Below, in pieces: positions 51,456 through 60,151 of a stretch of DNA of 64,000 nt (position 1 is the stretch's first letter; every line of letters begins with the position of its first letter). This DNA comes from UBA6168 sp964573725. Lineage in GTDB: Bacteria; Bacteroidota; Bacteroidia; Chitinophagales; Saprospiraceae. The position numbers and the translations under genes were made by a program. The stretch covers positions 124,001 through 188,000 of the forward strand of contig CAZNLJ010000001.1 in NCBI GenBank assembly GCA_964573725.1, written 5' to 3'. Under the pieces are notes generated by a model that made no database searches, was not told the origin of the DNA, and saw only the letters and a list, made by a program, of their open reading frames with translations.

Positions 51456-52652
51456 TCAATAGGCGCCGCTGATCCGGACGAAGAACGGACGGTAGGTATC
51501 CGCGTTCTTGAAAAGATCGGCGAAAGCGTGGCTGTTGACATTATAGGACACCAGCATATCATCCCCCGAACTGAAGGAGGTATGTGCGAACGCATTGTAA
51601 GTAAAGAGGTTGGGTTGGTCGGATTGCGGCGTACAATAGACCAGGCGCTTGTTGTCGAAGCCGCCGGTCGCGGACGCGCCGTCATAGAGGTAGATTTCCC
51701 CGCCGAGAATATGGTGTTGGGTCAGCAAGTGGAACTGCTGATTCCGGCGGAAGACGGTGAATTGCTCCGAGACGTTCGCAAAAAGCCGCTGGCTGGCCGC
51801 GGCCTCCGTCGTCCAGCCAGTCCCGTCGAAATAGGTCCAGGGAGCGGTGAGGTCAGTCCCTGCGACCCTTGCCACATGGAGGTATTTGGAAAAACCGTCT
51901 TTCTCCGCCCCGTACAGGTAGATATGACCGTCCTCCCCATCCAGGAGGCAGGCCCCGAAGTTGACGGTCGGTTGCTCGACCATCCGCTGGATGGACAACA
52001 GGGACAGCTCCGGTAGTCGGAAAGTGGCGATATCCACAGCGGCGTATTCGAAATCCCAGGCGCCGCCGGACCCGGTGGACCGGAAGGCGAACAGGACGAC
52101 CTGCAGGGTGTCGCCCCTCGCCAAACCATGGCCGGGCCAATACCACCATCCGTTTTCCTGCGGCTCCACGAAGGCGGTGGCACCGCCCTGCAAGGTGGTG
52201 AATTCGTCGCCGTCCTGCAGCACGAAGGCATTCCGGTGGAATGCACTGGGCGGACGGCTCCGGTCCGGGTTGACGATGCCCATGAAACTGTCGCCGAATA
52301 GCCAGAGCGTACGGCCGTCCGGCAGGGCTATGGAATAGGTGGCGTCCCCTCCTGTCCAGCCGTTCCCGTAGCGGGTGAAGTGCGCGTTGAAATCCGTCGC
52401 GGGCACCACCTCGATCGGGTCGGACCAACAGGCGGCGTCCTGGGTGAGGGTTGTATCCTGCCCCGTCGGGTCGGTCGGTCCGGCCGGGTCCGGTTCAAAG
52501 GGATAGAAACTGCCGGCGGTGAAATCCTCGGTTTCGTCCTCGCAGGAGAAGAACAGCAGGACGGAGCCGCACAAGGCCAGTAAGCGCAGTCCCTTTGTCC
52601 ATGCGGCAGCGGAAAATAAGCCGGTGCGGGGATGTGAATTTTTCTTGTCCAT
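51456..52652 (-). CDS. lipoprotein beta-propeller, DUF4185/DUF5005-like
   Basis: A 398-residue lipoprotein. The signal (LLALCGSVLLFFSC) ends in a lipobox with Cys at about residue 36. Then come an acidic linker (EDETEDFTAGSF, PTDPTGQDTT) and the propeller: GNGWTGGDATYSIALPDG, RTLWLFGDSFMGIVN, HRNAFVLQDGDEFTTLQGG, LARGDTLQVVLFAF, VEQPTVNFGACLLDGEDGH and HILGGEIYLYDGAS. It ends in DDMLVSYNVNSHAF. The GDSFMG and the VSYN..SH..D motifs correspond in place to those of the downstream protein. It is probably tethered to the outer membrane. It begins the three-gene minus-strand unit. Promoter element at 52678-52685. No function is assigned. Confidence 0.7.
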   Translation of the reverse strand: MDKKNSHPRTGLFSAAAWTKGLRLLALCGSVLLFFSCEDETEDFTAGSFYPFEPDPAGPTDPTGQDTTLTQDAACWSDPIEVVPATDFNAHFTRYGNGWTGGDATYSIALPDGRTLWLFGDSFMGIVNPDRSRPPSAFHRNAFVLQDGDEFTTLQGGATAFVEPQENGWWYWPGHGLARGDTLQVVLFAFRSTGSGGAWDFEYAAVDIATFRLPELSLLSIQRMVEQPTVNFGACLLDGEDGHIYLYGAEKDGFSKYLHVARVAGTDLTAPWTYFDGTGWTTEAAASQRLFANVSEQFTVFRRNQQFHLLTQHHILGGEIYLYDGASATGGFDNKRLVYCTPQSDQPNLFTYNAFAHTSFSSGDDMLVSYNVNSHAFADLFKNADTYRPFFVRISGAY

Positions 52653-52677
52653 GATTACCAAATACAGTATGTTTGAA

Positions 52678-52685
52678 CAAAGATA
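52678..52685 (-). promoter_or_regulatory. -7 element of the propeller - GH38-like unit
   Basis: TATCTTTG on the minus strand (52685-52678), exact. A TTG exists but at only 14 nt, so the -33 is weak. The leader to the ATG at 52652 is about 20 nt. The divergent uxuA-like start is 57 nt on the other side. Confidence 0.5.
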
Positions 52686-52741
52686 ATTTTTTCGGTCGAC
52701 AATACCGCCGGCCGGATTAAAAAAGCCGATCAAACTTTACC

Positions 52742-53815
52742 ATGAAACTAGGATTGGGACTATACCGGAGCCTGTTGAACGACCGCAACTTTGCATTTGC
52801 CCGGCAATGCGGGGCTACCCACCTGGTGGTGCAGCTGGTGGATTACGTCCAGGGAGGGTCGAATCCGAGCCTGTCGCGCAATTACCTGGACGGCTGGGGC
52901 ATTACCCGGAACCAGCGGAAATATTGGGAACTGGACGAGCTGCAGGCGCTGAAGCGACAGATCAACAGCCATGGGCTGGTGTGGGCGGCGATCGAGAACT
53001 TCGACCCGTCCCATTGGTACGACATCCTGTTGGACGGTCCGGAGAAGCACCGGCAGATGGACCAATTGAAGCGGATGATCGCCAACATCGGCAAGGCCGG
53101 TATCCCGGTCATGGGTTATTACTTCAGCCTGGCGGGCGTCTGGGGATGGCGCAGCGGGCCGGACGGGCGGGGCGGCGCCGTGACGGTGGGGTATCAGGCG
53201 GGGGCGGTGGACATCGGCAAGCCCATTCCCCGCGGGATGGTCTGGAACATGGTGTATGACCCGGACGCCCCGGCGGGAACGGTACCGCCGGTATCGGCGG
53301 AGGAAATGTGGGAGCGCCTGGCCTGGTTCCTTGCCGAATTGTTGCCGGTGGCGGCGGAAAACGGGGTCACGTTGGCTGCACACCCGGATGACCCGCCCTT
53401 GCCGGTCATGCGGGGGACCGCCCGTTTGTTTTCTTCCATCCCGGCGTATCGCCGGCTGCTGTCCCTGTCCGACCATCCTGCCAACGGGTTCGAATGTTGC
53501 CTGGGTACCCTTCAGGAAATGGAGACGGGAGACTTGTACGCTTTCCTTTCCGAACAAGCGGCGGCCGGGCGCATCGGCTATGTCCACTTCCGGAATGTGG
53601 TCGGAAAAGTGCCGGATTACCGGGAAGCCTTTGTCGATGAAGGGGATATCGACATGATCCGCGTACTCCGGATTCTCCGGGAGCACCGCTACGAGGGCGT
53701 CCTGATCCCGGACCACACCCCGGAATTGTCCTGTGACGCACCCTGGCATGCCGGTATGGCCTTCGCGCTGGGCTACATGCGGGGCGCCCTGCACGCGTTG
53801 GAACGGGAAGGCTGA
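52742..53815 (+). CDS. uxuA: mannonate dehydratase (UxuA-like)
   Basis: A 357-residue mannonate dehydratase of the UxuA type (xylose-isomerase-like TIM barrel), which converts D-mannonate to 2-keto-3-deoxy-D-gluconate in hexuronate breakdown. Motifs seen are VTLAAHPDDPPLPV (metal site His/Asp), GFECCLGTLQEM, GRIGYVHFRNVVGKVPD and EAFVDEGDIDMIRVLRIL. Length is typical and there is no signal peptide. It is divergent from the propeller/GH38 unit across an 89-nt gap. The nearby SMP-30 lactonase and SDR suggest a shared sugar-acid route, though no 2-keto-3-deoxygluconate kinase or aldolase is present in the window. A hairpin without T-tract overlaps its stop codon. Confidence 0.88.
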   Translation: MKLGLGLYRSLLNDRNFAFARQCGATHLVVQLVDYVQGGSNPSLSRNYLDGWGITRNQRKYWELDELQALKRQINSHGLVWAAIENFDPSHWYDILLDGPEKHRQMDQLKRMIANIGKAGIPVMGYYFSLAGVWGWRSGPDGRGGAVTVGYQAGAVDIGKPIPRGMVWNMVYDPDAPAGTVPPVSAEEMWERLAWFLAELLPVAAENGVTLAAHPDDPPLPVMRGTARLFSSIPAYRRLLSLSDHPANGFECCLGTLQEMETGDLYAFLSEQAAAGRIGYVHFRNVVGKVPDYREAFVDEGDIDMIRVLRILREHRYEGVLIPDHTPELSCDAPWHAGMAFALGYMRGALHALEREG

Positions 53816-53832
53816 GCCCGGCACAGCCTTCC
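53806..53832 (+). terminator. hairpin overlapping the uxuA stop
   Basis: GGAAGGCT (53806-53813) pairs with AGCCTTCC (53825-53832) around an 11-nt loop. No immediate T-tract follows (first Ts near 53856), so termination is doubtful. Confidence 0.35.
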
Positions 53833-53956
53833 GCTCCGATTCGTCCCTGTCGTCGATTTTTCCTCGCCCGCCGTGTCCGGCGGCAAAATATCCCTATCTT
53901 GGCGGGAAGCGCGTGGCCATTTCCGCCCCTTGCGCCGAACATAAAATTTCCAAGCC

Positions 53957-55462
53957 ATGAGACTGTCCCTTCCGTCCATCCTTCTCTTCGCCTTACCTGC
54001 CTTTGCTTATGCCCAGTCGTTTCCCGAACCGTTCGACCGAACATCCGACCTGGGTGCCGCCGGGGGTATTTCCCGATACGACGAGGCGAACCAGACCTAT
54101 TACCTGACCAGTGCCGGCGAAGGTGTGGGGAAAGACAGCTACCACGCCGTGTGGAAAAAGATTGGGGAAGGGCCCTGCATACTCCAGGCGCAGGTCGCCT
54201 TCACGCAGGACGAAGGGCCCGAAGGCCGGGAACTGGGCTGGATGATCCGGTCCGCCCAACAGGCGGACGCCCCCTTCGTGGCGGCCGTCCTGCTGTCCGA
54301 CGGCCGGGCCGCCCTGGTCCACCGGGCAGCCTACGCCGGTGCCGTCCGGATGCGGACGATGGAGGTCACCCAGGCATCGGTCCTGCAACTGGAGAAGCAA
54401 GGCAACCTGTACACCTTGTCGGCGGCGCGCTTCGGAGACCTCTACCAACGCATATCGATGGAAGGGCCCGCATTCCCGGAAGGGTATGAGGCCGGCCTAT
54501 TCGTTGCCTCGGGAGATTCCGGGCAAACGGTCTCGGCCCGTTTCTCGAATGTCCGGACGGTGATTCCGCCGGGAGATTCTTTCGTCGCCTACCAGGATTA
54601 CCTGGACAGCTACGTGGAGACCTTGGATGTAATCAGCGGCGCGCGGACAGTTGTCTTGACAGCCGCCGGTTCCCTGCAAGCGCCGAACTGGACCCCCGAC
54701 GGGAAGGCCCTGCTGTACAACGAGGCGGGAAAGATCCACCGCCTGGAGCTGGACGACCGTTCCGTCCGCCTGCTGCCCACCGCTCCGGTGGAAGACAACA
54801 ACAACGACCACGTCATTTCCTTCGACGGGAAAATGTTGGGGCTCTCCAGTTCCAGCGGCGAGCCGGAATACGGAAGTCTCGTCTACACCGTGCCGATCAC
54901 CGGAGGCACGCCCACCCGGGTCACCCCCTTGGGGCCCTCCTACCTCCACGGTTGGTCACCGGACGGCCGATGGCTCACATACACCGGATTGCGGGACGGA
55001 GAATACGACATTTACAAGATCCCCTCGACAGGTGGCCGGGAGATCCGGCTGACGGACACGCCGGGCCTGGACGACGGTTCCGAATACAGTCCGGACGGAC
55101 AATGGATTTACTTCAACAGCGTCCGTTCCGGCAGCATGGACATTTGGCGCATGCGCCCGGACGGCCGGCACGCCGAACAACTGACTGCGGACACCTTGCA
55201 GAACTGGTTCCCCCATATTTCGCCGGATGGGAAATGGATCGTTTTCCTGTCTTACCTGCCGGAAGTCCGGGCGGACGACCACCCCTTTTACAAACAGGTC
55301 TACCTGCGGCTCATGCCCGCCGGAGGCGGGACCATCCGGACCATCGCCTACCTGTTCGGCGGACAAGGGACCATCAATACACCGTCCTGGTCGCCGGACA
55401 GTCGCAAGGTCGCCTTCGTCAGCAATTCGGACCAATTGGTAGACCGGGCAAGCCGTCGGTAA
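53957..55462 (+). CDS. exported TolB-like PD40 propeller protein with N-terminal sandwich domain
   Basis: A 501-residue exported protein. The signal peptide is residues 1-20 (LLFALPAFAYAQ). A lectin-like sandwich comes first (about 30-195; YDEANQTYYLTSAGEGVGKD, CILQAQVAFTQDEGP, GLFVASGDSGQTVSARFSNV). PD40/TolB-like blades fill the rest (APNWTPDGKALLYNEAGKI, HGWSPDGRWLTYTGLRDGEYD, SEYSPDGQWIYFNSVRSGS, WFPHISPDGKWIVFLSYLP, PSWSPDSRKVAFVSNSD). Such proteins in Bacteroidota are often called DPP IV-like or TolB family; here the peptidase part is missing. A TATCTTGG at 53895-53902 is one base off the -7 consensus. It converges with the PorE-like gene, with six nt between the stops. Role unknown. 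Confidence 0.8.
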   Translation: MRLSLPSILLFALPAFAYAQSFPEPFDRTSDLGAAGGISRYDEANQTYYLTSAGEGVGKDSYHAVWKKIGEGPCILQAQVAFTQDEGPEGRELGWMIRSAQQADAPFVAAVLLSDGRAALVHRAAYAGAVRMRTMEVTQASVLQLEKQGNLYTLSAARFGDLYQRISMEGPAFPEGYEAGLFVASGDSGQTVSARFSNVRTVIPPGDSFVAYQDYLDSYVETLDVISGARTVVLTAAGSLQAPNWTPDGKALLYNEAGKIHRLELDDRSVRLLPTAPVEDNNNDHVISFDGKMLGLSSSSGEPEYGSLVYTVPITGGTPTRVTPLGPSYLHGWSPDGRWLTYTGLRDGEYDIYKIPSTGGREIRLTDTPGLDDGSEYSPDGQWIYFNSVRSGSMDIWRMRPDGRHAEQLTADTLQNWFPHISPDGKWIVFLSYLPEVRADDHPFYKQVYLRLMPAGGGTIRTIAYLFGGQGTINTPSWSPDSRKVAFVSNSDQLVDRASRR

Positions 55463-55468
55463 GGAGTT

Positions 55469-57475
55469 TCAGTCTGCTTTTTCCGAAGCGAGGATGGTGA
55501 AAGCGGTCCGCCTGTTTTGTTGGTGTTCCTCCTCGGTGCAACGGGCGCAAGGGCAGGTCGCCTGCGGCATCGATTCCCCGAACCCCCTCGCTTCCAGCCG
55601 TTCCGCCAAAATCCCCTTGGCAATCAGATAGTCGACCGCCGATTGGGCGCGCCGCTGGCTGAGTTCCAGGTTGTAGCGGTCGTTTCCCCGGCAATCCGTA
55701 TGGGAGGAAAGTTGCATCCGGACATCCGGGTTCAGGACCAGGGCGCGGGCAAGGGCATCGAGGGTCGGTTTCGCATCCTCCCGGATATCCCAGCGGTCGA
55801 AATCGTAGTAGATGTCCTCCAGCACGATTTCCCGGTTGAGATAGATTTTCTCGAGGACCATTTCCAGTTCGAAGCTTTGCACCGGATGATCCGGCTCCTG
55901 TCCGATGCCGATGGTGGAAAAGGATTCCTCCCCGGTCAGGAACCCGTCGCCGGCTGCCAGGAAGCGATATTCCGTGTCGGGAGCGAGTACCATCCGGTAT
56001 ACGCCGTCCTCATCCGGGCGCACGGTGCGCCAATCGAAGCCGGCCGATTGTACCTGCAGGGAGGAGCCGGTAAGCTGTTTGCGCCCGAGTACCTGGCTGG
56101 CCGGGTTATCCGGTTCCGCGAGGATTTTTTCCAGTACGAACACTTCGAGTTCCAGGCGATAGGCGACCGGAACCGTATCCTTGCGGGGCGGGACAGGAGG
56201 CGGGAGACTTCTTTCGAAGCGGTAGATATCATCCTTTCCGCGACCGCCTTCCCGGTTGGAAGTGAAATAACCCGTCTGGACAATACCGGCGGGCCATGCG
56301 GCGGGGCGGTCCGCCATCCAGGCGAAATCATCCGCCGCCGAGTTGAGGGGGGGCTTCAGGTTCTGGACCGGCGTCCAGCCGCCGGCGGGCAGTCGCCAGG
56401 TCTTGAATATATCCAATCCGCCCATGCCCGGATGGAAATCGGAGGAAAAGTACAAGGTATCCGCGTCGACGGAAGGAAACTTCTCGTTGCCGGGGGTATT
56501 GATGGACCTGCTGAGGAGGACGGGTGCCGACCATCCTTCCCCTTCCCGGGAACATTGCCAGATGTCGTACCCACCCCAGCCGTCGGGCGCATCCGCGGTG
56601 AAAAAGAGGGATTTACCGTCGGCGGACAAAGCCGGTTGGCCGTGATTGATGTTCTCCCATGCCGGGATGACCGGTACGGGATCGGACCAGCCCGCGCCGT
56701 CCCACGAGGCGGAGAGGATGCGGCAAATGCCGTCCGAACGCTTGTCTCCCTGGCAACGGGTGAAGAAGGCGGTGCCGAAGTCCGACGTGAAGACGGCGGC
56801 ACCTTCGTTGGCAGGTGAATTGATTTCCCCGGCGAGGCGTACAGCCGGGCCCTCGCCGGAAGGGTCGACCTGGAAGATATCCGCAAAGGACGCACCGGTC
56901 CAGGCATATTCCCCATCACCGGTGGCATCCGGTCGGTCGGAGGTAAAGGCGATGCTGCCGTTTCGGTACGGTTGCGGGGCATAGTCCGCATCCCTGGAGT
57001 TGAAACCGGCCGGTTCGACCCGGTACACAGGCTGTTTCTCGGCCAGCCAATCCTTGGCCAGCTGGCAGGCGGCGATCTCCCGCCGATATTCATAAGGACT
57101 GCCGATCTCGATGCCCAGTTCCTTGAAAGCCTGCATCGCCTCATCGTAGCGGGCGGTCGATTTCAGCGTGTAGGCATATTGCCGCAAGGCATCCGCACCA
57201 TAACCGTTGTCATAGGCGGTACGGAACCAATCCGTCGCCTCGGAGGGCTGGTGCAATGCCTGGTGGGAGGCGCCCAGCAGGTAGGCGATACGCCCTTTCT
57301 CCAGGCGGGTGTCCGCCCTCCGGTATTCCTTTTGCAGCAAATTGATGGCCACCGCGTACTGTTTCCTGTCGAAGGCGAAACCTCCGTCCTTGACTTTCTG
57401 GGTATAGACACAACCCGAAAGCAGCAAAAAAGGGAGGATTCCCCACAAAAGGAGCGGTTTGTTCAACTTCTTCAT
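55469..57475 (-). CDS. PorE-like OmpA-family lipoprotein
   Basis: A 668-residue lipoprotein of the PorE layout. The lipobox LLLSGC (Cys at about residue 22) is followed by TPR-like helices (about 30-140). PD40-type blades come next (about 150-420; YRNGSIAFTSDRPDATGDG, SADGKSLFFTADAPDGWGG, DADTLYFSSDFHPGMGGLD). Then come a carboxypeptidase-like domain (about 440-545) and a C-terminal OmpA peptidoglycan-binding domain (about 555-668; IYYDFDRWDIREDAKPTLDA, SHTDCRGNDRYNLELSQRRA). In characterised species PorE belongs to the T9SS trans-envelope complex and anchors to peptidoglycan. Several paralogues usually exist, so PorE itself is not proven. The ATG at 57475 begins the lipoprotein signal. The gap of 355 nt to the next gene holds a promoter for that gene. 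Confidence 0.82.
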   Translation of the reverse strand: MKKLNKPLLLWGILPFLLLSGCVYTQKVKDGGFAFDRKQYAVAINLLQKEYRRADTRLEKGRIAYLLGASHQALHQPSEATDWFRTAYDNGYGADALRQYAYTLKSTARYDEAMQAFKELGIEIGSPYEYRREIAACQLAKDWLAEKQPVYRVEPAGFNSRDADYAPQPYRNGSIAFTSDRPDATGDGEYAWTGASFADIFQVDPSGEGPAVRLAGEINSPANEGAAVFTSDFGTAFFTRCQGDKRSDGICRILSASWDGAGWSDPVPVIPAWENINHGQPALSADGKSLFFTADAPDGWGGYDIWQCSREGEGWSAPVLLSRSINTPGNEKFPSVDADTLYFSSDFHPGMGGLDIFKTWRLPAGGWTPVQNLKPPLNSAADDFAWMADRPAAWPAGIVQTGYFTSNREGGRGKDDIYRFERSLPPPVPPRKDTVPVAYRLELEVFVLEKILAEPDNPASQVLGRKQLTGSSLQVQSAGFDWRTVRPDEDGVYRMVLAPDTEYRFLAAGDGFLTGEESFSTIGIGQEPDHPVQSFELEMVLEKIYLNREIVLEDIYYDFDRWDIREDAKPTLDALARALVLNPDVRMQLSSHTDCRGNDRYNLELSQRRAQSAVDYLIAKGILAERLEARGFGESMPQATCPCARCTEEEHQQNRRTAFTILASEKAD

Positions 57476-57831
57476 ATACCTGTTTCGTTTTCCGGCGGCC
57501 GGATCAGGTTTTTTGCGGAGCGGCACGGGGCGACGTTCCGGAGGAAAAGGCCCCGTGGTTCCTTTTCCCGGTCCCCTACCCCATGATGACAAGGAGAAAG
57601 TGCCGAGCCCTGGCAACAAGCATCTTGGTCCCCGTCCGGCCATCAATAAAACGTCCCCGGCCATGCTTTGTTCTCCGTTGGACAAACCGACCGCTTCGGG
57701 GAATACATCGCGCGGAAGCATTCCTGCCGACCGCTTGCAAATCCGACGGTTTGTCGTATCTTGCCCATCTCCGGAACCCAATCCGTCAACGGCCATCCTG
57801 GCAAAGGGTTCCAGCCAACCAACCAAGCGCG
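57476..57831. other. divergent gap upstream of the small unknown gene
   Basis: A plus-strand promoter sits at 57735-57764. No minus-strand -7 consensus for the PorE-like gene was found. No further gene or repeat was seen. Confidence 0.4.
57735..57764 (+). promoter_or_regulatory. promoter of the 158-residue unknown gene
   Basis: TTG (57735-57737), 19 nt, then TATCTTGC (57757-57764), two bases short of TAnnTTTG in its last four. Start would be near 57770, leader about 60 nt. Confidence 0.4.
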
Positions 57832-58308
57832 ATGAGCAACAACATCATCCTCACCACCGACCTCGGGCATGCCATCCTGTTGGATGAACGGCAGGCCGGC
57901 CACAAGTATCCGCTGACCAGTCGCGGCGTCCTGATTTCGCAGCTCGGTCGGGAACTTTGCCTGGCCGAATGTCCGGAATCGATGGATGCCTATCTGGCTT
58001 CGGATACCATCCGGCAGCTAAAGCCATTCTTCCGCTTAGAGTTGGACGATCCGGGCAGGCGGCATTTATCCGTCTCCTTCAACGAGACCTCCCAAACCGT
58101 CTTCATCATCGGAATCCGCGACATCGACATCAGTTTGGCGGGACCGACCCTATTGGACAACAGCAAGACGGAGTCCGTGGCCGTCCGCCTCCGGGACCCT
58201 TCGGATAGCCATCCCGCCGGCAGGTTCCTCATCCTGGCCAGGATGGACGTGATGTCCCGCACCGGCGGGACCCGGGTGTTGCAGTTCTATCTATTGCCCG
58301 CCCGGTAA
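57832..58308 (+). CDS. small cytoplasmic protein of unknown function
   Basis: A 158-residue protein I do not recognise. It has no signal peptide or membrane helix. Sequence features are MSNNIILTTDLGHAILLDER at the start, RHLSVSFNETSQTVFIIGIRDIDISL split in two (RHLSVSFNETSQTVFI, IGIRDIDISL), and a last strand TRVLQFYLLPAR. The pattern of about eight strands with few helices suggests a single beta-domain. Its 3' end overlaps the end of the convergent 497-residue gene by 18 nt, so each stop lies in the other's coding region. The ATG at 57832 is chosen because a promoter precedes it by about 60 nt. The frame is open further upstream but the residues are unlike a protein. Confidence 0.55.
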   Translation: MSNNIILTTDLGHAILLDERQAGHKYPLTSRGVLISQLGRELCLAECPESMDAYLASDTIRQLKPFFRLELDDPGRRHLSVSFNETSQTVFIIGIRDIDISLAGPTLLDNSKTESVAVRLRDPSDSHPAGRFLILARMDVMSRTGGTRVLQFYLLPAR

Positions 58309-59784
58309 GCTCACCTTCGGACCGCCGGCCAACCGGCGTTCCACATAGATGAGCAATTCATCCACCCCGAGGGGCGGCTCCTTGCATGTATCGCGGGCGA
58401 CCTCGGAAAGAAAAGCCCGGAAGCCCGTCAGCACCGGCCGGTATTCGCCCAGCGGCGCAGCGAACAATTTCCGCAACCAGCCGTGCAGCATCCGGCCCTC
58501 GAAACTGTCCTTGTCCAAACCCTGGGCCTTGAAATGCCGCCAGGTGGACCGGACCGCCGCATCGAGGGCATCCACCGCCCCCAATTCGAACAAGGAAACC
58601 AACTTCAACAAACGCACCAACCGCACGATATCCTCCCGGTCCTGGTTCCGCAGGTTCCGGATGATATGGTCCGACCATTCCAGGCAACGCCGGTAATCCT
58701 CCACCAGGAAATACACGATCGCCACATTCCCCAGTAGGACGATGGATTTCTCCATGCCGAATTTACGGACCCCTTCCAATATCTCCGGCAGCATCCGGTG
58801 TGCCTGCCCGAAGTCCCGCCGGTTCAGGTAAAACAACAGGCTGGTGACCGACAACTTGAAGAAAATGACCTTTTGGTGGTGGTAGCTACCCCCGCCCTGC
58901 TCCCGTTTGAGCCGATCCAACCAGTCCTGGGCCTGGGCTGCATGTCCCGGGTGGCCGTATCCGGCATTCACCAGGTTCGACACATCGATGACATAGCGGT
59001 GGAACGCCTCCTCCTTGAGCAAGGGATACTGTTCCCACCATTCCACCGCCCGGAGATAAAAGGGAAAGGCCGCATCGGGCGTGCCCAGCAAGTGGGCGAA
59101 GGCCGCCTGACATTGGTAATACCGGCGTACGGCCTGAGCGGACGACGGCGGTGGTTCCGATCCCGACAAACGGGCGTCCGCCTCCGACCGAAGCGCCTCC
59201 AGGTCCGCCACGGATCCGGAACTGTACATCTGCAAAACGGCCAGCTGCAGCCGATGGTACAGGCGGGTGAAGGCCACCTCCTCCTGCAGGGACTCCAAGG
59301 CCGCCTGCTGCGCCGCATGCAGTGCCGACCATTCCTCCTGCTGTACAACCAATCGCCTGTCGAAACGGGCACTCAACTCCTCCCGGTGAATCTCCAGCAG
59401 GGCGTGTTGGTCCTCCAGCGCGGCGGCCAGCTGACGGGCCTCCCGGATCCGGCCCACGGATTGGTCGTATAAGCCCCGTTCATTGAGATACCGTGCATCC
59501 AGCAGATACTCCTTAATCCGGGCGGCGCGGGAGGATTGGCTGTGATAATCCCGCATGCTCCGGAGTATCGCTTCGTACAAGTAACGCTTGTCGGAGGCGA
59601 GATGCTTCGGGAACTGCTCCTGAAGCGCCGACTCGTCATAGGGATCCATACTGTTGAGCGCCTCGAACAAAGCCAGGTATTTGCTGCCCGAACGGCCGCT
59701 TTTGCGGGCATCCAGCACAAAATAGCGCTTTTCCGAACGCGACATCCCCCTGACCAACCGGTAGAGGTCTTCCTTTCCTTTCAT
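58291..59784 (-). CDS. helical (TPR-like) protein of unknown function
   Basis: A 497-residue, almost all-helical protein with no signal peptide. Residues 1-75 (LYRLVRGMSRSEKRYFVLDA, MDPYDESALQEQF, YLYEAILRSMRDYHS) and the middle (HRLQLAVLQMYSSGSVADLE, RYYQCQAAFAHLLGTPDAAF) suggest TPR- or SEL1-like pairs of helices. The beginning, with KRYF-LxArKSG, is a recurring start in Saprospiria proteins of unknown role that may regulate or scaffold others. The ATG at 59784 gives MKGKEDLYRLVRGMSR; a longer frame to 59910 adds junk. It overlaps the end of the convergent small gene by 18 nt. No neighbours are informative. Confidence 0.65.
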   Translation of the reverse strand: MKGKEDLYRLVRGMSRSEKRYFVLDARKSGRSGSKYLALFEALNSMDPYDESALQEQFPKHLASDKRYLYEAILRSMRDYHSQSSRAARIKEYLLDARYLNERGLYDQSVGRIREARQLAAALEDQHALLEIHREELSARFDRRLVVQQEEWSALHAAQQAALESLQEEVAFTRLYHRLQLAVLQMYSSGSVADLEALRSEADARLSGSEPPPSSAQAVRRYYQCQAAFAHLLGTPDAAFPFYLRAVEWWEQYPLLKEEAFHRYVIDVSNLVNAGYGHPGHAAQAQDWLDRLKREQGGGSYHHQKVIFFKLSVTSLLFYLNRRDFGQAHRMLPEILEGVRKFGMEKSIVLLGNVAIVYFLVEDYRRCLEWSDHIIRNLRNQDREDIVRLVRLLKLVSLFELGAVDALDAAVRSTWRHFKAQGLDKDSFEGRMLHGWLRKLFAAPLGEYRPVLTGFRAFLSEVARDTCKEPPLGVDELLIYVERRLAGGPKVSLPGGQ

Positions 59785-60113
59785 GTTGCATGGTTCATGC
59801 CCGGCGGCCGGCCGCCGACGGATACCGGGCGGTTGTATCTTACCGACGTATCGATAACGAGCCGCACCCGGTGGTTCGTACCCCGGAAAAAAAATTAAGA
59901 AATTTTTCAAAGTGTTGGAAACCCCAACTCACCGCGACCGCCGCGCCGTTGCCGGCGCTCACTTTCCGATAGCCCCTGCAAGTATGCAGACGCCCGGATT
60001 CCCTACGGCCAAGCATCCAGGACAATGATTCCCCCAGCCAGGCCCCGGTCGGGCCCGTGTGTCCATGCCCCGAATATCCGACGCTTGGAAACCTCATCCC
60101 CGGCAGTACATGG
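59785..60113. other. gap upstream of the 497-residue gene
   Basis: About 330 nt with no supported gene. It holds a small GTTGG/CCAAC hairpin (59914-59928) and an AT-rich run just before it. No -7 element on the minus strand was found for the downstream gene. Confidence 0.4.
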
Positions 60114-60145
60114 TTAGTGGGACATATCGCCGGACCGTAATTTTG
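60114..60145 (+). promoter_or_regulatory. orphan promoter of a second small-RNA candidate
   Basis: TTAG (60114-60117), 20 nt, then TAATTTTG (60138-60145), an exact -7 element. Transcription would begin near 60152. Confidence 0.5.
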
Positions 60146-60151
60146 ATTCAT

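Noticed and set aside
42045..53815. Classical polysaccharide utilisation locus
   Set aside because: No SusC or SusD pair and no regulator are present within the locus, so the term is avoided.
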